Below are positions 57,521 to 64,000 of a stretch of DNA of 64,000 nucleotides, one piece after another; the first letter of the stretch is position 1, and every line of letters begins with the position of its first letter. Position numbers and translations under genes: made by a program. The notes beneath the pieces were generated by a model, which had not been told where the DNA came from, did no database searches, and saw nothing but the letters and a program-made list of their open reading frames with translations. Origin of the DNA: Shewanella piezotolerans WP3 (GTDB taxonomy: Bacteria; Pseudomonadota; Gammaproteobacteria; Enterobacterales; Shewanellaceae); the NCBI RefSeq assembly GCF_000014885.1, contig NC_011566.1, positions 2,337,501-2,401,500 of the forward strand, in the 5' to 3' direction.

Positions 57521-58255
57521 TTGACTCATTCAGGGGTTCCACTAAAACCTTATCATTGGTCAGAATTACCAAATGGCCCGGTGATCCGCGAAAGTATTGA
57601 AGAAGTGATGTTTTCGTGGTGGCCGCGAGTATTTGGTTATTACATGTTAAGCCTTGGACCATTGAGCGCAAAGGTTGATAAAACGGGCGTAGGAGTCAGT
57701 TGTCACTACTCTTTATTCGATGAACCTGAGGCTGATATACTGGCCGATTACAGTCAGCTGCCGATCCAAAACGCCAGTGTCGATGCCGTAGTCATGAACT
57801 TTTTACTGGAGTTTGAAACAGATCCCTATCGTTTGCTGCGAGAGGTTGACCGAGTGTTGATCTCCGGTGGCCACCTTATTATTGCTGGCTTTAATCCGTT
57901 GAGCCCGATGTTTATCGGAAAAATGCTGCCAAAATACCAGCAAGAGATCCCTTGGAATGGTCGCTTCTTTATGCCGTCGCGAGTTAAAGATTGGTTAGGG
58001 CTTTTGGGTTACCAAGTGGTAGCGGATGAGCGCTTGTTACATCATCATCTGCTAAAGGATTTAAAAACAGACAGTATTTGGTCTCACGCGTTAAAGTCGT
58101 GGTTGCCCAGTAGTGGTAGTGTTTATGTGTTGGTGGCAAGAAAGCTTGAAACTCCGCTGACCCCAGTTCGAGCCAAGCGCAAAGTTAAACAGCCGAATTG
58201 GTCAACGGCGCCAACAGCAGGGCGCACCGGACATACTTCTCAATCTTCAAAATAA
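57521..58255 (+). CDS. YafS-like SAM-dependent methyltransferase
   Basis: 244 aa with a TTG start preceded by AGGAG. LPNGPVIRESIEEVMFSWWP resembles YafS. A class I methyltransferase core follows (VDAVVMNFLLEFETDP, LISGGHLIIAGFNP). The C-terminus ends in a basic, disordered tail. Substrate unknown. The position between gloB and rnhA/dnaQ matches E. coli yafS. Confidence 0.85.
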   Translation: MTHSGVPLKPYHWSELPNGPVIRESIEEVMFSWWPRVFGYYMLSLGPLSAKVDKTGVGVSCHYSLFDEPEADILADYSQLPIQNASVDAVVMNFLLEFETDPYRLLREVDRVLISGGHLIIAGFNPLSPMFIGKMLPKYQQEIPWNGRFFMPSRVKDWLGLLGYQVVADERLLHHHLLKDLKTDSIWSHALKSWLPSSGSVYVLVARKLETPLTPVRAKRKVKQPNWSTAPTAGRTGHTSQSSK

Positions 58256-58271
58256 TGGGTTTAAACTATTA

Positions 58272-59168
58272 ATGCGTATTACCTTAAAACAACTTGCCAT
58301 CTTTGAAGCCGTCGCTCGCAGCGGGCAAGTGGCAAAAGCTGCTGAAATGGTTAACCTGTCATCTCCAGCTGCTTCGATGGCGCTTTCAGAACTCGAGAAG
58401 CAGCTTGATGCTCGCTTATTTGAGCGAATTGGCAATCGCCTGCGGTTGAATTCCCAAGGCAGTATGTTGTTACCACTTGCGACTGATGCATTGCAAAAAA
58501 TAGCTCAAATAGAACATGCGTTTTCGCCAGCAGGCAGTGAGCTCGGTGGGGATCTAAATGTGAGCGCCAGCTCCACCATAGGCAACTACCTATTGGCGAA
58601 AAGCGCAGTGGCATTTTGTCAGCAGCATACCAATACACTGGTCAATGTTGACATTGATAACAGCCAAGCGGTCATTAATGCTGTGCTCGACTTTAGAAGT
58701 GAAATGGGTTTTATTGAAGGGCAATGCCTCGATAGCCGCATTGCTGTTGAAGCGTGGCACAAAGACCGTTTACTTATTTTCTGTCATCCAGCACATCCAC
58801 TAGCGGGCAAAACAGTAAGCCCTAAAGCATTGACGGGTCAACCTTGGGTCATGAGAGAAGAGGGCTCTGGCACGAGAGATTATTTTGTTAATGCCGCCAA
58901 CATGCTCGATATGCAGCCGCAAGAGAAGTTTCGCTTCTCAACCCCTGACGCCATTAAACAAGCCGTTAAACAGGGAGCCGGTTTAGGGGTGTTGTCAGAG
59001 TTAACGCTAGAGAAAGAGCTCAGTCGTAAAGAACTGGCTGTCATTAATGTAGAAGGTTTACTGCTTGAACGAAAGTTCTACCGAATTCACCATAAGAGTC
59101 GAAACTTTACCGCTATCGGTGCGGCGTTCATTGCTTTTTGCCAAGATTTTTTAAACACCGATAGCTAG
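58272..59168 (+). CDS. LysR-family transcriptional regulator
   Basis: 298 aa. The N-terminal helix-turn-helix (LKQLAIFEAVARSGQVAKAAE, then SSPAASMALSELEKQLD) is followed by a substrate-binding domain with the family motif LNVSASSTIGNYLLAKSA. It resembles the YeiE/CbbR-like branch, but the effector is unknown. It starts 16 bp after the methyltransferase gene, so they may be co-transcribed. It sits within the gloB-yafS-rnhA-dnaQ block that lacks it in E. coli. Confidence 0.9.
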   Translation: MRITLKQLAIFEAVARSGQVAKAAEMVNLSSPAASMALSELEKQLDARLFERIGNRLRLNSQGSMLLPLATDALQKIAQIEHAFSPAGSELGGDLNVSASSTIGNYLLAKSAVAFCQQHTNTLVNVDIDNSQAVINAVLDFRSEMGFIEGQCLDSRIAVEAWHKDRLLIFCHPAHPLAGKTVSPKALTGQPWVMREEGSGTRDYFVNAANMLDMQPQEKFRFSTPDAIKQAVKQGAGLGVLSELTLEKELSRKELAVINVEGLLLERKFYRIHHKSRNFTAIGAAFIAFCQDFLNTDS

Positions 59169-59184
59169 TTAAACTTATACCAAA

Positions 59185-59663
59185 TTAAGCTTGTTGTGCG
59201 AGATAGCCGCTGTCTTCTTGAGTCGGCTTTTTCTCTGCAGCTTGGCGTGCCAAGTCATCACAACGTTCGTTCTCAATATGCCCTGCATGGCCTTTAACCC
59301 AGCGCCAATCAATTTGGTGCAACTGCGAAACGGCATCAAGACGTGCCATAAATCGACATTTTTTACCGCTTGCTTGGTGGATGTCACCCAGCCATTGCGT
59401 TTCCAGCCATGGATCCATTGCGTGATCCCCTGGCGCATATATTGACTATCGCTAGTTAATATCACTTGGCAAGGGACTTTTAATGCCTCTAATGCCACAA
59501 TGGGAGCGAGCATCTCCATGCGGTTATTGGTGGTCAATGCAAAACCACCAGCGAGTTCATGAGTATGTTTTTTGTACTTCATTACAATGCCGTAGCCCCC
59601 AGGTCCAGGGTTTCCTAAGCAAGAACCGTCGGTAAAGATAGAGATCTGTTTCAGTCCAGTCAT
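59185..59663 (-). pseudogene. rnhA: rnhA (ribonuclease HI) interrupted by a frameshift
   Basis: The 5' part encodes a normal start: FTDGSCLGNPGPGGYG (D10), NNRMEM (E48) and TSDSQYMRQGITQW (D70) up to VKNVDLWH. The rest, from RLDAVSQLHQIDWRW through WVKGHAGHIENERCDDLA (H124 and D134 by E. coli numbering) to the C-terminus, continues in another frame. At about 59342 the sequence reads TGGCACGTC where TGGCA-N-CGTC is expected, so one base is missing. The frame that reads on instead carries wrong sequence and loses two catalytic residues. Either the gene is inactivated or this is a sequencing error. It is divergent from dnaQ. Confidence 0.85.
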
Positions 59664-59734
59664 CAAGTTGGTACCATAGCTAAAGTGCTGGGCGAGTATA
59701 CCCAAAAATTTAACTGAGAAATGCATTAATTCAC

Positions 59735-60463
59735 ATGAACATTATTTCAAGCGCTAAACGCCAAATTATTCTCGATACCGAAACCACTGGTATGAACCAA
59801 TCTAGTGGCCCTATCTATCTTGGCCATCGAATTATTGAGATTGGTTGTGTTGAAGTGGTAAATCGCAAGCTAACTGGGCGTCATTACCACGAATATATCA
59901 ATCCGTTGCAGCCGATTGATGAAGAAGCGATTGAAGTTCATGGGATCACCAATGAATTTGTCGCTGACAAACCTAAGTTTCATCAAATCGCGCAAAGTTT
60001 TATTGAGTTTATTGATGGCGCAGAAATTGTGGCACATAACGCAAACTTTGACGTTAGCTTTATGGATCATGAATTTTCGATGTTGCAGCCTATAGGGCCG
60101 AAGACTGCTGAGATATGTCAAATACTCGATTCTCTGGCCATCGCTAAGTATCTTCATCCAGGACAGAAAAATAACCTCGATGCCTTGTGTAAACGTTACG
60201 GCATTGATAACTCTCGCCGCGATCTTCACGGCGCATTACTCGATGCCGAGATCTTAGCTGACGTTTACCTCATCATGACGGGTGGGCAAACTAAGTTTAA
60301 TCTATCAAGTGAAAAAGCGGGTCAAGAGGGAGGGGGGATAAATCGGCTCCCGAAAGATCGAGCAAAACTTAAAGTGATCAGCGCATCGGCCGATGAACTA
60401 ACTAGACATGAAGAGCGACTCGACTTAGTCGCTAAATCTGGGCAGTGTATCTGGCGAGGATAG
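59735..60463 (+). CDS. dnaQ: DNA polymerase III epsilon subunit (3'-5' exonuclease)
   Basis: 242 aa. DEDDh exonuclease motifs: ILDTETTGMN (ExoI), VAHNANFDVSFMDHEF (ExoII) and LHGALLDAEILADVYL (ExoIII with the catalytic His). TGGQTKFNL after the domain matches the clamp-binding segment, and the C-terminal tail is the part expected to bind the polymerase subunit. It proofreads during chromosomal replication. The ~70-bp gap to rnhA holds both divergent promoters. Confidence 0.96.
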   Translation: MNIISSAKRQIILDTETTGMNQSSGPIYLGHRIIEIGCVEVVNRKLTGRHYHEYINPLQPIDEEAIEVHGITNEFVADKPKFHQIAQSFIEFIDGAEIVAHNANFDVSFMDHEFSMLQPIGPKTAEICQILDSLAIAKYLHPGQKNNLDALCKRYGIDNSRRDLHGALLDAEILADVYLIMTGGQTKFNLSSEKAGQEGGGINRLPKDRAKLKVISASADELTRHEERLDLVAKSGQCIWRG

Positions 60464-60473
60464 ATTTTTATCT

Positions 60474-61793
60474 ATGATTAAACGCGTAACAACATGTGTG
60501 ACGGCGATACTTATTGGGCTCTTGCTAAGCCGTATCGCCATTGCTGACGTGATCCTGTCATCTCAAGCTTCTGAATTGAAAAATCGCTTTAGAATTGATC
60601 ATATGGTCGATAGTGTCACATTGCTTATTCAACGCGAGTACGGCAGCGCACCTGTTATTGTGGTTCAGCCTGATGGCAGCAAATGGTACGCCAGTCGCCA
60701 TCCTGAATCTGTAAAGTGGATGGATGGATTGACCGGCGATATGATCACCATTGAAAATCCCATGCCAGGTCCTTGGCAGCTTATTGGGAGGGTGGTAGAA
60801 GGATCTGTTATTGATAAAATCTCCAAACTTTCAATCGATGTCGATCCTATCCCGCAACCGCTCTACCAAGGTGAACGACTAAAGTTAACGACTCGTTTGA
60901 TAGGTGATGACGAAAAGGTCCGCCTACCAGGCTTAGATTATCTGATGAGCTGGACGGCGAAATTTATCAGCGACAACAATCCTAGTGATGAAAACTTTGC
61001 GGCAGGCAGTTTTATGGTAGGTAACTATCGAGATAATGGTGAAAAGCTTGATGAAACGCCTGATGACGGTGTGTTTACCAGTAAAATAAACCTAACCCAA
61101 GCTTGGGGCGGTTATACCTTACAGGTAGATGCTAAGAACGCCGTGCTTGAGCGTCAATATTCTGAAGCATTTACCTTGTCTACTCGACCTATTAATGTGG
61201 AGATTGTCGCGCCTGAAAATGCACAAGCAGGGCGATGGGATCTGCACCTAACTGTCGATGATAATGAATTGCTGTTATCACAGACGCACATTGAAGCAGA
61301 AATTATGGGGCCTGCTGGAATGCGATTATTAGAATCAATTTCAGATATAACTGAAGCTGATAGTCGGTTTCAGTTAAAACCTGTGAATGATTTTGGTAGT
61401 TACCGAATCAAGTTAACGGCAGTGAGCACCACTAAAGCAGGGCGGGAGATCTATTTAACTTTGCCTGAGCTGTTTTTTAATTTTGTTAAACCACCAGAGC
61501 CCCCCCCCTCAAAAGAGGAACTCGCAGCCAAGGCAGAGTTGCAAGCCAAGCAGGCAGAAGACTCGGCAAAACAAGATGCAATATTTTGGTTGATTACTAT
61601 CAATACGGTTTTACTTATTCTGGGTATTTTGATTTTACTGTTTGTTCGTAAACGCAGTAACTTGAAAAAAGCACTCGCTGCAACCCAAGCAAGAATAGAT
61701 AAAGAGTCCCGTCAGCAGGAGATAACCATGGAGCTTGATGAGATTGATCTGATGATGCCGGAAGATTTTGATGACCCTAAAGCTGGAAACTAA
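60474..61793 (+). CDS. TIGR03503-like membrane-anchored envelope protein
   Basis: 439 aa. It has a signal peptide (~1-24, cleavage after AIAD), a long extracytoplasmic beta-rich region (VDSVTLLIQREYGSAPVIVV, ETPDDGVFTSKINLTQ), a Lys/Ala/Glu-rich helix (~345-365), one C-terminal membrane helix (ITINTVLLILGILILLFV) and a charged cytoplasmic tail. The pattern fits the TIGR03503 family of marine gammaproteobacteria. A proline run (PPEPPPS) precedes the helix. It starts 10 bp after dnaQ, so the two may share a transcript. Function unknown. Confidence 0.72.
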   Translation: MIKRVTTCVTAILIGLLLSRIAIADVILSSQASELKNRFRIDHMVDSVTLLIQREYGSAPVIVVQPDGSKWYASRHPESVKWMDGLTGDMITIENPMPGPWQLIGRVVEGSVIDKISKLSIDVDPIPQPLYQGERLKLTTRLIGDDEKVRLPGLDYLMSWTAKFISDNNPSDENFAAGSFMVGNYRDNGEKLDETPDDGVFTSKINLTQAWGGYTLQVDAKNAVLERQYSEAFTLSTRPINVEIVAPENAQAGRWDLHLTVDDNELLLSQTHIEAEIMGPAGMRLLESISDITEADSRFQLKPVNDFGSYRIKLTAVSTTKAGREIYLTLPELFFNFVKPPEPPPSKEELAAKAELQAKQAEDSAKQDAIFWLITINTVLLILGILILLFVRKRSNLKKALAATQARIDKESRQQEITMELDEIDLMMPEDFDDPKAGN

Positions 61794-61920
61794 ACCATAA
61801 ATCGCGATTGTTGTACGTTAAACATCAAAATTGTGTATTTTTTACCTGGTTGATAATATTTGCTGCAAAAACTTATTGACGGAGTTTAACAGTCTACGTA
61901 TTATTCATCGCACTTGATGT

Positions 61921-61997
61921 GGAGCGGTAGTTCAGTTGGTTAGAATACCGGCCTGTCACGCCGGGGGTCGCGAGTTCGAGTCTCGTCCGTTCCGCCA
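61921..61997 (+). tRNA. tRNA-Asp (anticodon GTC), copy 1
   Basis: 77 nt, canonical. Acceptor GGAGCGG / CCGTTCC (one G-T pair), anticodon loop CTGTCAC (GTC), T-arm GCGAG-TTCGAGT-CTCGT, encoded CCA. Confidence 0.97.
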
Positions 61998-62080
61998 ATC
62001 AAGTACCAAATTTAAGCTATTTGTTAGTGACATAGCAAATAGAATAAAAACTAAGATTGTTAGTTTTTATAAAGAGTTTT

Positions 62081-62158
62081 GGAGCGGTAGTTCAGTTGGT
62101 TAGAATACCGGCCTGTCACGCCGGGGGTCGCGAGTTCGAGTCTCGTACCGTTCCGCCA
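62081..62158 (+). tRNA. tRNA-Asp (GTC), copy 2 with one extra base
   Basis: Identical to copy 1 except for an inserted A between the T-stem and the acceptor stem (CTCGT-A-CCGTTCC), making it 78 nt. The insert falls at the 65/66 junction where the two helices stack. The anticodon, D-arm, T-loop and CCA are intact. It may be poorly functional. Confidence 0.85.
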
Positions 62159-62163
62159 ATAAA

Positions 62164-62200
62164 AGACGAAAGCCTCATCGAAAGATGAGGCTTTTTTCGT
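62164..62200 (+). terminator. Terminator after tRNA-Asp copy 2
   Basis: AGCCTCATC-GAAA-GATGAGGCT with a TTTTTT tail. Confidence 0.93.
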
Positions 62201-62262
62201 TTACATTTTGTCTCTTTTAAAGCGACTAACCATTTACTACTGAACTACTAAGCAGTAGTCCA

Positions 62263-62349
62263 GTAGTTCAGTCGGTTAGTTACCTTGTAATAGAAAGCGG
62301 TCTGTTTCCTGTGCAGAAAGCACATGAGTTCGAGTCTCGTCCGCTCCGG
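62263..62349 (+). pseudogene. Decayed tRNA relic
   Basis: GTAGTTCAGTCGGTTAG (D-arm) and GAGTTCGAGTCTCGTCCGCTCCG (T-arm and 3' acceptor) survive, but the 5' acceptor strand GGAGCGG and a normal anticodon arm are missing. A second copy of the same terminator follows. Confidence 0.75.
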
Positions 62350-62359
62350 TAATACAAAG

Positions 62360-62393
62360 ACGAAAGCCTCATCAAAGATGGGGCTTTTTTCGT
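62360..62393 (+). terminator. Duplicated terminator after the tRNA relic
   Basis: AGCCTCATC-AAA-GATGGGGCT with TTTTTT. It repeats the terminator at 62164, including the flanking AAAGACGAA, with one base change in the stem. Confidence 0.85.
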
Positions 62394-62452
62394 TGTAGCA
62401 CATTTTGTGATAAGCATGAGTGCAACATTGCTGTTTTCACTCTCTGGCTTTA

Positions 62453-63445
62453 CTAGAAGCTTCTCAGAGCTAAAATCGAATCTATGATCGGAGATAGGTG
62501 AAGCTCTTCTTCATCGATGAATTCATCAAGAAATTCTTTAAACACGACGCCACCAGCCATGTGCGAATGGCCCCCACCAAAACCAAAGTTTTTGATGTTC
62601 AATTGTTCTCTCATCACTTTGGCAACATCAACATATTGGCATTCTGAGCGCAGAGAGAGCTGAATGCCGCGTTGGCTGGACTGCGCGACGACTACAACGT
62701 CCAGTTCGTTAACTGTTAGCAGAAAGTCTCCTAAAATCCCTAACATGTTTTTAGGGCAATCTATAGACACTGTAGCTAAGCCGACGCCTTCGGTTTGTTC
62801 TACCGACTGACATACGTGCTCAAATAATTTAAGCTCAGAATAGGTGATTTCATTGCGGCAGATTTTATTAACTAATGCCAAATCTGCTTGTTGATTGAAC
62901 ATCACAAAGGCTTTTAGATCGGCTGAGCACACACCTCGGGTCATATGTGCGGTGTCAATCTTAAGACCGACTAATAAGGCGGTAGCAACGTCTTTGGGCA
63001 TACTAATGTTGAAAGCCTGAAAGTACTCGAACATTATTGTTGCCGTTGCCCCATACTCTTCTCTGACATCACAAAACCATAAATTCTTTGGTGGGGTAAC
63101 CACATGGTGGTCAATGACTGCTATTTCTTCACCGGGCATGTCGGTGACATTTCTTTCCCCAATACAGCCATCAATGGTAATAATTTTGTCCATTGTAGTG
63201 AGTTGAGCTTTGCTGCAATGACTCACTGGAATATTTAGCCACTCAATCATATTAGATAATGATATACGGTCAATTTCGCCGTTATAAACAATAATAGAAT
63301 CAATCCCTAGCTCTTTGAGTAGCACTGACATGGCATAGGCTGAAGCGATAGCGTCGTGATCTGGGTAATCATGCGCTTGAATTACCACACGCTGTAGTGG
63401 AGATAACTTTTGAACAAAATTAACAAGGTCCGAGGTTTGTATCAT
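62453..63445 (-). CDS. DHH-family phosphoesterase
   Basis: About 330 aa from ATG 63445; an in-frame TTG at 63490 has no RBS. HDYPDHDAIASAYAM, IDGCIGERN and VIDHHV are the DHH metal motifs, and FGFGGGHSHMAGG is the DHHA1 substrate-binding loop. Family members include NrnA-type nanoRNases/pAp phosphatases and related enzymes. The usual DxD motif reads DHD here. The substrate cannot be set from sequence. It is the only protein gene after the tRNA cluster. Confidence 0.85.
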   Translation of the reverse strand: MIQTSDLVNFVQKLSPLQRVVIQAHDYPDHDAIASAYAMSVLLKELGIDSIIVYNGEIDRISLSNMIEWLNIPVSHCSKAQLTTMDKIITIDGCIGERNVTDMPGEEIAVIDHHVVTPPKNLWFCDVREEYGATATIMFEYFQAFNISMPKDVATALLVGLKIDTAHMTRGVCSADLKAFVMFNQQADLALVNKICRNEITYSELKLFEHVCQSVEQTEGVGLATVSIDCPKNMLGILGDFLLTVNELDVVVVAQSSQRGIQLSLRSECQYVDVAKVMREQLNIKNFGFGGGHSHMAGGVVFKEFLDEFIDEEELHLSPIIDSILALRSF

Positions 63446-63953
63446 ATGAGTTACTTTTATTGTTAAGGAATGTTTAGTGCCAAATTTCAAGCTTTAACAA
63501 GTTACCTAGCAGCATTGTTTTAGTTTTTAATGTTTAGCTGAGCTCTCGTTGCGAATGGTTGCTGAAAATTGAATTTATGAAGAAAATGAAAATTCAATAT
63601 GAGCTAGTAGCTTATCCTGGATGCTACGCGACTTTATGACTAATAACGATTGATTTTCCTTCGCCACCATACCTCATTTATGTTTATTTTTCGATAGCTT
63701 AAGTCTTTTTTGTGCAAGTTGTAGTAGTTAAGTGATTGAACACTTCTACATGATATGGACATGTGCTTAGCAGCGATTATGGCACTCTTAAAGCCTTTAA
63801 ATTCTTAGACTGTGCTTAGCGACATGGCTGGTTTATCTGTTGAAAGCTACGAATTAAAAGAGCCGTCGTATCATCTGTGCAGATCTAGAGGCAATTGTTA
63901 AAAATTGAATAGCCTAGCTTGAAAGCCGAGCAAAAATCCACGTTCACGCCTCC
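63446..63953. other. Gene-free stretch at the window end
   Basis: About 500 bp upstream of the DHH gene. No open frame with coding character is visible. A 9-bp inverted pair (ATTGAATTT 63568-63576 / AAATTCAAT 63590-63598) is the only structure noticed. Confidence 0.5.
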
Positions 63954-64000
63954 TAATACCAATCGGTATAAAGAATTGCTCGCTCAGCGAGAGATTAGCG
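63954..64000. repeat. Repeat family 2, left end, cut by the window
   Basis: TAATACCAATCGGTATAAAG followed by GCTCAGCGAGAGATTAGCG matches the left end of the 39267-39685 element. The rest lies outside the window. Confidence 0.7.

Noticed and set aside
59175..59726. A single 183-aa rnhA product
   Set aside because: Its C-terminal third does not match RNase HI, while the correct sequence is present in another frame; treated as a frameshift.
63568..63598. ATTGAATTT/AAATTCAAT inverted pair as a terminator
   Set aside because: AT-only stem, no T run, not at a gene end.

Overview
The window looks like a Shewanella-type marine gammaproteobacterial chromosome. Reasons are the 23S-5S rRNA end, the core blocks comEC-msbA-lpxK-ycaR, fadD-rnd, minCDE/ycgL and gloB-yafS-rnhA-dnaQ (the last also known from E. 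coli), a periplasmic multihaem cytochrome c, and several families of small non-coding interspersed repeats. I see no prophage, plasmid, CRISPR array or complete insertion sequence. The species call is inference from protein content.

Layout. 1-3.2 kb: 3' part of 23S rRNA, a 5S rRNA and its terminator, then a decayed tandem copy of the 5S tail plus terminator. 3.2-8 kb: a YccT-like secreted protein, a small membrane protein, CorA, a DUF3135 protein, an HD-GYP protein and a 2OG-Fe(II) oxygenase. 8-10 kb: PhoPQ-like two-component system. 10.3-13.4 kb: PhnD/PhnC/PhnE-like ABC importer with a fused double permease. 13.4-18.2 kb: a sigma-54 signalling module. 18.2-20.2 kb: LysE exporter and AraC regulator split by a 277-bp MITE-like element. 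20.3-26 kb: NadE, a hypothetical protein, an alpha/beta hydrolase, a diguanylate cyclase and a tiny triheme cytochrome. 26.1-30 kb: tRNA-Pro, yejM-yejL and yejK. 30.5-38.3 kb: a tandem T-fold protein, an M23 peptidase, a DUF2062 protein and comEC-msbA-lpxK-ycaR. 38.3-43.7 kb: MBL hydrolase, M3 and M20 peptidases. 43.9-50.6 kb: tsaB, a small protein, an M50B-like protease, an exported methyltransferase-fold protein, a hydrolase, fadD and rnd. 50.7-57.4 kb: minEDC, ycgL, MltB-like, ycgN, mltD and gloB. 57.5-61.8 kb: yafS-like, LysR, a frameshifted rnhA, dnaQ and a TIGR03503-like protein. 61.9-64 kb: two tRNA-Asp genes (one with an extra base), a tRNA relic, a DHH phosphoesterase and the start of another repeat copy.

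The most interesting region is 14.1-18.1 kb. A secreted, acidic, coiled-coil protein is transcribed away from a histidine kinase and an NtrC-type activator. A near-consensus -24/-12 promoter precedes the secreted protein gene. Two CCCC-N4-GGG(G) sites with centres 21 bp apart lie at about -107 and -128 from it. The arrangement copies the logic of enterobacterial ZraP/ZraSR, but the secreted protein does not look like ZraP, so it may be an undescribed envelope-sensing circuit.

Other points worth checking are the rnhA frameshift, the tRNA-Asp insertion, the three-haem cytochrome with exactly enough histidines for bis-His ligation, and two repeat families that share the terminal sequence TAATACCAAT.
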